A DNA stretch of 64,000 nucleotides from Acidobacteriota bacterium (GTDB lineage: Bacteria > Acidobacteriota > Blastocatellia > RBC074): assembly GCA_018268995.1 (NCBI GenBank), contig JAFDVL010000039.1:1-64000 (forward strand). The letters run 5' to 3'. Positions 19,820-27,276 of this stretch are shown piece by piece. The translations under genes and the position numbers were made by a program. The notes below the pieces were generated by a model. The model saw only the letters and a list, made by a program, of their open reading frames with translations. It was not told the DNA's origin and ran no database searches. Position 1 is the stretch's first letter. Each line of letters opens with the position of its first letter.

Positions 19820-20467
19820 TCAGCTCTTGCCGCTCGCGCCGCCACTGTGCATTGAGAAGCTTCCCCAGATTTGATCTATGATTTTCTCGTTCGCCTGGTA
19901 TTGCGGCTCTTCGGCTCCGACCAGCATCACATAGTTGTCGGTGACATCGGTTGCCACCAGCACTTTGCCTTTCACTGGTTTTCCATCCTCATTGAGCGCG
20001 GTATATGACGCCAGACTGTAATCCGGGCTTAATTCGGTCAGGCTCCCGATCTTCACGTTCTTTGCGCCGAGTCCTTCCAACGCGCCAGAGGCAACTTTGA
20101 CCAGATCGTCTTTCGTCAAGTTCGGGTCTTTGAAAGCCATCACCATGACGCCGACCTCACTTGGTTTCGGTATGGCAGCGATGAAGACATCAACCCCGTT
20201 GGATCTCTCGCTGTGGCGTTCGGTTCCCTCTGGCACCTCAAAGGAATAGCCCTTTTGGCCGTCTTCCATCGTGATCCAGTTCGCCGGTACTGGCACTGTC
20301 TTTGCGGCTGGCACTGTCTTTGCAGCAGCGGGTGTAGTCGCGGTGGAAGCTTTCGCGGCTGGCGTCGCACTTCCTGTATTCAAACTCCCACTGGTGGTCA
20401 CAGTACAGCCGGTTGAAATCGTTGCCAGCAATGTCAGGCAAGCAAAGGTTGTTTTTGTGAGTTTCAT
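19820..20467 (-). CDS. Putative lipoprotein with PsbP/DcrB-like domain
   Basis: The 215-residue protein starts at the ATG at 20467, with AAGGAG seven to eight bases upstream. The signal has lipobox ISTGC. An Ala/Pro/Thr-rich low-complexity linker (about 30-60) leads to one globular domain (MEDGQKGYSFEVPEGTERH through MLVGAEEPQYQANEKIIDQIWGSF). The pattern is like PsbP/DcrB-fold exported proteins, and the family call is tentative. A longer frame upstream has no ribosome site. Confidence 0.65.
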   Translation of the reverse strand: MKLTKTTFACLTLLATISTGCTVTTSGSLNTGSATPAAKASTATTPAAAKTVPAAKTVPVPANWITMEDGQKGYSFEVPEGTERHSERSNGVDVFIAAIPKPSEVGVMVMAFKDPNLTKDDLVKVASGALEGLGAKNVKIGSLTELSPDYSLASYTALNEDGKPVKGKVLVATDVTDNYVMLVGAEEPQYQANEKIIDQIWGSFSMHSGGASGKS

Positions 20468-20857
20468 TGCGTTTTCTCCTTGTTTTTGTGAGGGCCGACA
20501 ACGTACCCATATCGCGGCGAGCCGGGTACATTGCTGGCACGATGAGACGAATTGATTTCCTGCGAGGGCGAAAGATGCGCTTAACATTTTCTCTCGCTCG
20601 CTGCTGCGTAATTGCAAATCGCGTCCTGCGACAGGTAATTGCAACGCCTCGAAAGTCGGTCGGGTGCTTCTGATTACCTGCGTTGCAATGCAGCGATTAA
20701 GATTGCTCGCATCAGGTAAGGGGGGATTCGTGAGCAAAAGTGTTCATGGTTCTAAAATTTTTTTTCGGAAGGGGGTGAGAAGATTTCCGCCATTCTCAAA
20801 TTGTTGGGACTGGAAATGGCTTTCATGCAAAAACGAACGGCGGTGTTTGGCTGAAGC
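20468..20857. other. 390-bp gap with a short inverted repeat and no gene
   Basis: No convincing coding region or RNA gene was seen. The gap holds the upstream region of the lipoprotein gene. A 10-bp perfect inverted repeat, ATTGCAACGC (20638-20647) and GCGTTGCAAT (20680-20689), may be an operator or another small palindrome. An A/T-rich run lies near 20755-20765. Confidence 0.5.
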
Positions 20858-21358
20858 TCACAAAATCGTCTTTGCCCGACTTTGAAAGGCAGCGGTTGCG
20901 TGTGGCAAATGTGATGCGACGATCAACTGTAATTCACTCCACAAGTCAGGATGCTTTTTGGCAATGCGCGCTGCTGCGGTCATGGCAAACACGCGCGTAG
21001 CAGCAGGCTCCTGCGGATTATCTACTAATTCCACGCACAACGAATACACCTGCGCGTGCAGCTTCTTCGGGACGTCAATGTATTGCAACAAACGCGCGAT
21101 GTTACGCTTGATCGCATCGTGCTGATCGTCGCGCTGCAAAAGCTTCAGCAGCCTCGGCAAATATGGTTGGATCAATTGCGAGTGCCGCTCAGCACAATAA
21201 TTCATTGACCACGCGGCGCGCTGCGTCAGACGATAGTCTCCGGCAAAGAAAAGCTTCATTAACTCAGCGAATCGGTCTGCGTCGTTGCCAATGTATTCGA
21301 CGATTGCGGCGGTTTGCCGCTTGGAATGTTCAGCCATGAGGGCTTGGCGGATGTCCAT
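20858..21358 (-). CDS. HEAT-like helical-repeat protein of unknown function
   Basis: The 166-residue all-helical protein has HEAT-type repeats such as FFAGDYRLTQRAAWSMNYC and ATRVFAMTAAARIAKKHP. It has no catalytic motif and no signal peptide. The start was set at the ATG at 21358. The open frame continues 20 codons upstream, but that part is translated from the palindromic repeat, which argues against it. Function is unknown. Confidence 0.72.
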   Translation of the reverse strand: MDIRQALMAEHSKRQTAAIVEYIGNDADRFAELMKLFFAGDYRLTQRAAWSMNYCAERHSQLIQPYLPRLLKLLQRDDQHDAIKRNIARLLQYIDVPKKLHAQVYSLCVELVDNPQEPAATRVFAMTAAARIAKKHPDLWSELQLIVASHLPHATAAFQSRAKTIL

Positions 21359-21373
21359 AAAGAAGAAACGAGG

Positions 21374-21436
21374 AAGGCGGAACGAGGAAGGATGAGTCTT
21401 GGAAAGGTCAAAATTCATCGTTCCTCGTTCCGCCTT
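21374..21436. repeat. Inverted repeat of the GCGGAACGAGGAA type, 16-bp perfect arms
   Basis: AAGGCGGAACGAGGAA (21374-21389) and its exact reverse complement (21421-21436) flank 31 bases that include AAGGATGA and TTCATC words. It fills the gap between the M16 peptidase gene and the HEAT-like gene, both on the minus strand. Confidence 0.8.
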
Positions 21437-21442
21437 ATCCGA

Positions 21443-22714
21443 TCATCCCAATTGGTCGCGTTCGAGTTCTAATCCGTCAACGTCGCCGAGCACGGTGACA
21501 GCCATTGCCTCCGGTTGAAAAATCTCACAGGCCAGGCGTTGTACATCTTCAGCCGTGACGGCATTAATCTCTTCGATGACTTCATCCGGCGAAAGAAATT
21601 CGCCCCACGTCATTTCTTGCGACGCGAGCGCGTTCATGCGCGCGGAACTGGATTCCAGCGCCAGCATCAAGCTGGTTTTCAGTTGGTCTTTGTTGCGTTG
21701 CAATTCGACGGCGCTGATCGGCTCATTTTTGAGGCGGCGTAGTTCAGCAACGGTGGCGGTTATCGTAGGCTCAATATTTTCAGACGAAGCCCCGGCATAA
21801 ATGCTCAGAAAGCCTGTATCCACGTATTCTGTCAACGAAGAAAGAATCGTATACACCAGTCCTCGATCTTCGCGCACAGATTGAAACAAGCGTGAACTCA
21901 TGCCGCCGCCTAAAATTGTGCAGAGAACGTTCACGGCGTAATGATCTTCGCTCATCAACGAAGGGCAAACGGCCCCCAGCACCAGATGCGATTGCTCTAA
22001 TTCAGACTTGTGCCGCAGCGTGATATGCGGCGTGGGCGCAGGTTCAGGCTGGCTGGCGGCCACCTGACGTGAGCGCAAATGCCCGAAATGCTGATTGACC
22101 AGTTCAAGCAACGCCTCGTGCGTGATATTGCCCGCAGCAGCAATGACTAGATTTTCCGGGCGATAGGCGTCTTCGTAATATTGGCGAACGCGTTTTGATT
22201 TGAATGTTGCCAGGGTTTCGGGCGTACCTAAAATCGGACGTCCGAGGGCGTGATTTGGATAAAAGCCTTCGGAAAAAATCTCAAAGACCAGGTCATCCGG
22301 CGTGTCTTCAACCATCTTGATTTCTTCCAGGATGACGTTGCGTTCCTTATCCAGCTCGGTAGGATCGAATGTCGGCGCAGTGACCAGATCAGCAATTAAC
22401 TCAAATGCCTGTGGCAAATGTTCATCCAAAACTTTGTTGGTAAAGCCCACAGATTCGCGCGCAGTGAACGCATCCAGATACCCACCGAGCGCGTCCGATT
22501 CATCCGCGATTTGCACAGCAGTTCGGCGGCGTGTGCCTTTGAAAAGGGTATGCTCAATAAAATGGTTGATGCCATTGATGTCGTGTGACTCGTGCCGCGA
22601 GCCTTCGCGTAGAAAGACGCCGAAGCTGACAGAACGCACATGCGACATCGGTTCAGAAACGACGACGAGGCCGTTTTCAAGTTGAGTTTTATGAATCGTA
22701 GATTTTGTCTCCAT
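21443..22714 (-). CDS. M16-family zinc peptidase (processing-peptidase type)
   Basis: The 423-residue protein matches the mitochondrial processing peptidase beta/PqqL-like branch. The inverted zinc motif H51-F-I-E54-H55 lies in NHFIEHTLFKGT, and the downstream Glu ligand is expected in the ERNVILEEIKM helix. The second M16 domain (about 200-423) includes GGGMSSRLFQSVREDRGLVY. There is no signal peptide, so it is probably cytoplasmic. It has one domain pair, the usual size for bacterial single-chain subunits. Confidence 0.93.
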   Translation of the reverse strand: METKSTIHKTQLENGLVVVSEPMSHVRSVSFGVFLREGSRHESHDINGINHFIEHTLFKGTRRRTAVQIADESDALGGYLDAFTARESVGFTNKVLDEHLPQAFELIADLVTAPTFDPTELDKERNVILEEIKMVEDTPDDLVFEIFSEGFYPNHALGRPILGTPETLATFKSKRVRQYYEDAYRPENLVIAAAGNITHEALLELVNQHFGHLRSRQVAASQPEPAPTPHITLRHKSELEQSHLVLGAVCPSLMSEDHYAVNVLCTILGGGMSSRLFQSVREDRGLVYTILSSLTEYVDTGFLSIYAGASSENIEPTITATVAELRRLKNEPISAVELQRNKDQLKTSLMLALESSSARMNALASQEMTWGEFLSPDEVIEEINAVTAEDVQRLACEIFQPEAMAVTVLGDVDGLELERDQLG

Positions 22715-22821
22715 CTCTTACTGCTTAAATTCCTCTTAATCGTTAACGGATCATCGTACCACGAGAAAGCAGCAGGTGTCAGGCGCAAGTCCCTGGCACG
22801 CGAGACGCGCGCCTACCCAAA

Positions 22822-24057
22822 TTACCAATTTGTGATTGATCCATCGGGCCGACGGAAAGTGGTAATCGGATGATTGCGTTTGGTGAATTCCGCCGCCAGC
22901 TTTAATTTCGACGCATCAAATTCAACACCCAGGCCGGGACGCTCATTCGGCCAAATCTTGCCGTTGCGGAAGTCAAAAACCTTCGGCAAATAATCAATCG
23001 CGTCAGGTTTATACAAGCCGGCCATTTCCATCATCACCGGGCCAGAAAATGCTGTGCAAACGTGCGAGACGGCAGCCTCGCTGACAGGGCCGGTAAAGTG
23101 CGGCGTCAGGCCAACATAATGTGCTTCACTCATCGCGGCGAGTTTTGCGTATTCTGTGATTCCGCCACAATTCGGGATCGTGATGCGGTTGTAATCTATC
23201 AAGTGCTGCTCAATCAGTTCGTTGATTTCCCAGCGCGTGCTGTGCTGTTCGCCGACAGCAATCGGCACTTTCACCTGTTTGCGCAACTCACGATAGACAG
23301 CGTTGTTTTCTGACCTCACGAGGTCTTCGCAAAAGTACGGCTCCAATGGTTCCAGCAACGTGCTCAGGCGCACAGTATCTGGGAAATCCAGCCGTGTGTG
23401 GTAATCAATCGCCCAGTCGGCATCGGGGCCGATGGCTTCGCGAATTTGCTGACAATGCTCGAAGGTTTTGCGCACCATTCGTTGCGAAACAAACGGCGCA
23501 TTGTTGCCTGGATCAGTGACGGACGTCCGAAACGCGCGGTAGCCTGCTTCAATCGTGGCTTTGGCATTTTCTTTCACCCCGCCGGGCACGCGAATCGCGC
23601 CGGTTGAATAGCATTCGATGTATTCGCGCGACTGGCCGCCGAGCAATTGCCAAACGGGCACACCCAGCGCTTTGCCCTTGATGTCCCACAGTGCCATGTC
23701 AATTGCGCCGATGGCGTGCAGCTTCTCACGGCCTGCCGGATAAAACCGACCGCGAAACATCAGCTGCCAGCAATGATCAATGCGCGTTGGGTCTTCACCA
23801 ATCACCATTTCGGCGCATTCTCGAATGCCATCCACGTAGCCGCCTTCGCCAATGCCTGTCAGCCCGGCATCCGTTTCGACAACGACGATGTGCATACTTT
23901 GATTCACCATCGGGCGTGAAAGCGGCGATTCATAAAAACGAACCTTCGTGATCTTCATTTTTGGCATCGGCGCGCTGAAGGCTTCCAGTAAAGACGCACC
24001 GAGCAACGTGCCTGAAAAACCAAGCAGAGATTGATTGAGAAATTTGCGACGATTCAT
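22822..24057 (-). CDS. Tat-exported enolase-superfamily (mandelate racemase/muconate lactonizing) enzyme
   Basis: The 411-residue protein starts at the ATG at 24057 and opens MNRRKFLNQS, a twin-arginine signal. The capping domain is followed by a barrel with the metal-binding acids in DWAIDYHTRLDF, FCEDLVRSEN and VGEQHSTRWEI, and the His of LTPHFTGPVSEAA. The D-x-H form and the P-H motif resemble the galactonate/acid-sugar dehydratase subgroup, but the substrate is only inferred. Export of such an enzyme is unusual but recurs in sugar-degrading soil bacteria. Confidence 0.85.
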   Translation of the reverse strand: MNRRKFLNQSLLGFSGTLLGASLLEAFSAPMPKMKITKVRFYESPLSRPMVNQSMHIVVVETDAGLTGIGEGGYVDGIRECAEMVIGEDPTRIDHCWQLMFRGRFYPAGREKLHAIGAIDMALWDIKGKALGVPVWQLLGGQSREYIECYSTGAIRVPGGVKENAKATIEAGYRAFRTSVTDPGNNAPFVSQRMVRKTFEHCQQIREAIGPDADWAIDYHTRLDFPDTVRLSTLLEPLEPYFCEDLVRSENNAVYRELRKQVKVPIAVGEQHSTRWEINELIEQHLIDYNRITIPNCGGITEYAKLAAMSEAHYVGLTPHFTGPVSEAAVSHVCTAFSGPVMMEMAGLYKPDAIDYLPKVFDFRNGKIWPNERPGLGVEFDASKLKLAAEFTKRNHPITTFRRPDGSITNW

Positions 24058-24190
24058 AAAGTTTGCTCCAGCGAGTAGGAATGGCAGCACAATGAGCGAT
24101 TTCTACGAACAGGCGAGATGCCTGCGCTCCTCATTTGTGGGCAGCCGTGACGAATTATTTACTTAGACAAGGGAGGCGAAGTGTACCACT

Positions 24191-24937
24191 TCAGAATTGA
24201 ATTCCATACCCTGGAACAATCACGCGGAAGGCATTTACAATAGCGGAAAATTTGGACAACTTGGAGTTGGGGATAAAAATATAATCGCCATCCTGGAGCA
24301 GAATTTCCTGCTTGCCATCGCCTGTTTTTAATACCTTTGTGACATCCACGGCGACAACTTTTAATTCGTGGTTGCCAACAGAACGTGCATGCAGGACATA
24401 TTTCCGATGAGCTTCGGGCGTAAATCCGCCCGCAAGGATCACGGCCTGAAGTAAAGTTTGGGCGGCACGCAATTCATAACTGCCGGGTTTGGCAACCTGT
24501 CCGCCAACAAACACACGCGGGGTAACAAATTCAACCACGTTCACGGTAATTTCAGGATCAAGCAGAATTTCACGGTAGGCTTTTTCCAGAACCGTTTTTA
24601 GTTCTTTTGCCGTCAACCCGTCCACTTGAATTTCGTCAATCATGGGCAAACTGATTTTGCCGTCAGGACGCACGACAACCGCAGCATCACTTAATTCTGG
24701 CTGGTATAAAAACTTAATGCTGAGTTTATCACCCTTATGAATACGATAATCTTTTGGGGCATCTTGTGTGGCGCTGCTGTTTGAAGGTGCGGGCAGACGC
24801 TGTGCCTTACCGGGTAAAGCCAGGCAAGAAAAAAGAATCATCCAGCCGATAAGCGCAAAAATGACAGAAGAGCGGAACAGCGGTTTCAGCTCCCGCGACG
24901 CCAGATTCAAAACTTTTCCTGCGAAATACAAATTCAT
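24191..24937 (-). CDS. Polysaccharide export protein (Wza/KpsD-like, SLBB domain)
   Basis: The 248-residue exported protein has a hydrophobic N-terminal segment (about 24-45). The Poly_export domain contains YRIHKGDKLSIKFLYQPELS and VRPDGKISLPMIDEIQVDGLTAKEL. An SLBB-like beta-grasp follows (RVFVGGQVAKPGSYELRAAQTLLQAVILAGGFT). Such proteins form the outer-membrane channel for capsule or exopolysaccharide. No other capsule gene is adjacent. It lies 87 bp downstream of the S8 protease on the same strand. Confidence 0.9.
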   Translation of the reverse strand: MNLYFAGKVLNLASRELKPLFRSSVIFALIGWMILFSCLALPGKAQRLPAPSNSSATQDAPKDYRIHKGDKLSIKFLYQPELSDAAVVVRPDGKISLPMIDEIQVDGLTAKELKTVLEKAYREILLDPEITVNVVEFVTPRVFVGGQVAKPGSYELRAAQTLLQAVILAGGFTPEAHRKYVLHARSVGNHELKVVAVDVTKVLKTGDGKQEILLQDGDYIFIPNSKLSKFSAIVNAFRVIVPGYGIQF

Positions 24938-25024
24938 CGTATTTTTCCTACTCTAAAACAACCTTGTGCCACAATCTTAATCCGAGAATCCAACTGGAAC
25001 AATCGGTTCATTTCCCGACAGAAC

Positions 25025-27046
25025 CTAATCTCCCGGTACGACCACTTTGGCTTGCACCAGAATGTCTGGCGCAGAGGTCGCATCAGACTTGATTCGCCCA
25101 TCGGCAAAGACGACGCCACTCGCCTGGGTTACACCATCCGAAAAGACAACACCTTTTGCGATCAATCGGTCATCGCCCAGAAAACCACCATCCGAAAAGA
25201 CTACGCCGCCGCTCTGTAATACACCTGAAGAGGTAAATCCGGGAACCTGTGTGATCAGCCCATTGGTGACTTTTGTCGCATCGGCTAACACCGAATAGCG
25301 CCCATATATCCCCTGCCAGTAAGTCATCAGGTTATTGCCGTAGAGAAAACAATAATTCGTTATCACGCCTTGTCCCCAATAGCATGTCTCATATCCGATG
25401 ACACTGGATTGTGAGGCAGGCAGTAAACTGGTCAGCATGGAATTGCCATTGGATAAGGTCAAAAAATTCGACCGCACTAATCGCGCAATCCGCACGGCAC
25501 CATCAATATTCAGCAACCCGGTTCCCTGCTCCAGAGTGCTATAACCGGGGAGGGGTTGCGCGCTATACATCAAAATGGCTTTGACCAGATTGGGCGTAAA
25601 GTTCGGATTGATTTCATAAAGCAGCGCGGCGGCCCCGGCAACCACTGGTGCGGCGACTGAGGTGCCGCTTAAGGACATCAATCTGTCCTCAACCTTGCTG
25701 GTCGGGTTCACAGCCAGCGAAGGGTACAGGTAAATTAGGTTATTCAGGTCTTTCGTCCCATCCGGGTTTTGCGAACTTGCCGCAATTATTCGATTCCCCG
25801 GCGCAACCAAATCCGGCTTAATCAAATTATCGTAAATTCTTACCCCATTCGCATCGGTGTAAAAGCCGCGTGTCGGCCCGCGTGAACTGTAAGAGGCAAT
25901 GCGATCATCCGAGCGACGATCTGTATTCAGGGTATTCGCAGCGCCTACCGTCAGCACCGAAGGATCAATGCCGGGCGAGTGAATGCCGCCATACAGTTTA
26001 TTGCCAGAAGAATCCTTGCCTTCATTTCCGGCAGCAGCAACCACCAGCAGGCCCGCGGCGTGTGCGCGACGCGCAGCCAGGCAAAGTGGATCGTTGAGAT
26101 AACTATCCTTAGCTGGTGTCCCGATACTTAAATTAATAACACGAATGTTGTAGCGACTTTTGTTATAAATGCACCAGTCCATCGCAGCGATCAGACTGCT
26201 GGTCAGGCCAATGCCATCATCACCCAACACTTTCAGGCTGATCAGCCCTGCGCTGGGAGCAATGCCCTCGTATGCACCGTTTTTCAAAGCGTTGCTGCCA
26301 ACCGCCAGCGAAGCCACGAAGGTGCCGTGACCATAGCGATCTGTCCGTCCGTCTACGGTAATAAAATCTGTGGCCGCAATGATCCCTGGATGCCCTGAAG
26401 AAGGGCGAATCAGTTTATGTGTGTTATCCACACCACTATCAATCACCGCGATTCCGATTCCTGTCCCGTCCAAATCCTGGATGCTATTCGTTTTGACCAG
26501 ATTACGAACCTGTGCAGCACCTGTGGTCGCTTCGATATGCCCCAAAGCCATGATTGGACGATCCGGGCTGACATAATCTATTCCTGTTTCTGCTGCCAGT
26601 TCCCGGACTTTTTCAAGTGGAACTTCCACTGCGGCAATGCCCATATTTGGGTGAAGCTGATGTACCCATCCGCCCAATCGAAGCAAGCAGGATTTGAGCA
26701 TGATTTCAGTTGTGAGACCGTTGAGCGTAACAATGACACGTTCGGGCTTTTTGGTTGAAGCTTGTGCCCAAGTGCCAGGCAATGAATTTTTCTGCGCTTT
26801 TTCCCGCCTCATCTGGCCCAGAGTTTTTTCCGTTTTACGGATGGCAGCCGCGTTTCTCTCTTCTGCTTCTGTTAGTGAATCCTCCAGATCAGGAGCCAGT
26901 TTCCGGCGCGCATGTGCCTCATTCTGCTTATGCAAATCGCGCAATGTCTGTGCTGTTCCGGTGTGACTACAGTAAGGCAACACCAGAAGGATGGATAACA
27001 GCAAAGCAACTGTGCTTTTCCAGTTGTAACGATTTACATTCTGCAT
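25025..27046 (-). CDS. Secreted subtilisin-family (S8) serine protease with G-V-V-F-[SA]-D-G tail
   Basis: The 673-residue protein has a signal peptide (about 1-33), a helical Lys/Glu-rich segment (40-95) and an inhibitor-I9-like propeptide (102-165). The S8 domain has catalytic D203 (AVIDSGVDNTH), H240 (YGHGTFVAS) and S463 (SLSGTSVAAP), with the oxyanion Asn341 in AAAGNEG. The C-terminal region has short repeats VVFSDG, VVFSDG and VVFADG (about 625-655). Such tails occur on acidobacterial subtilases and may be for sorting or surface attachment; that role is inferred. It is divergent from the sigma-54 activator gene. Confidence 0.92.
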   Translation of the reverse strand: MQNVNRYNWKSTVALLLSILLVLPYCSHTGTAQTLRDLHKQNEAHARRKLAPDLEDSLTEAEERNAAAIRKTEKTLGQMRREKAQKNSLPGTWAQASTKKPERVIVTLNGLTTEIMLKSCLLRLGGWVHQLHPNMGIAAVEVPLEKVRELAAETGIDYVSPDRPIMALGHIEATTGAAQVRNLVKTNSIQDLDGTGIGIAVIDSGVDNTHKLIRPSSGHPGIIAATDFITVDGRTDRYGHGTFVASLAVGSNALKNGAYEGIAPSAGLISLKVLGDDGIGLTSSLIAAMDWCIYNKSRYNIRVINLSIGTPAKDSYLNDPLCLAARRAHAAGLLVVAAAGNEGKDSSGNKLYGGIHSPGIDPSVLTVGAANTLNTDRRSDDRIASYSSRGPTRGFYTDANGVRIYDNLIKPDLVAPGNRIIAASSQNPDGTKDLNNLIYLYPSLAVNPTSKVEDRLMSLSGTSVAAPVVAGAAALLYEINPNFTPNLVKAILMYSAQPLPGYSTLEQGTGLLNIDGAVRIARLVRSNFLTLSNGNSMLTSLLPASQSSVIGYETCYWGQGVITNYCFLYGNNLMTYWQGIYGRYSVLADATKVTNGLITQVPGFTSSGVLQSGGVVFSDGGFLGDDRLIAKGVVFSDGVTQASGVVFADGRIKSDATSAPDILVQAKVVVPGD

Positions 27047-27276
27047 TTTCGACGTGCCTCTGAACCGTCCTTTGCCTCAGACCTGTGGCCAAAGCCTGAG
27101 ACTCCACTTAGATAAACATCCAATGTCAGTCCGGTCGCAGAGTTCAGCCTCAAGTTTTTCATTTTTTAATGACAATTGGGGAAACGCCTGAATCCATCTT
27201 GTTATTGCCAATATACAACTGCCGATGACCAGCATCTGACGCTGCCGCCATCAACTTTTAAGAACTGAGTCATTCA

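Noticed and set aside
27047..27276. Sigma-54 promoter between the S8 protease and the TPR activator
   Set aside because: GGCAC and TGC words occur, but the GG to GC spacing is 12 instead of 10 and the site overlaps the coding start.
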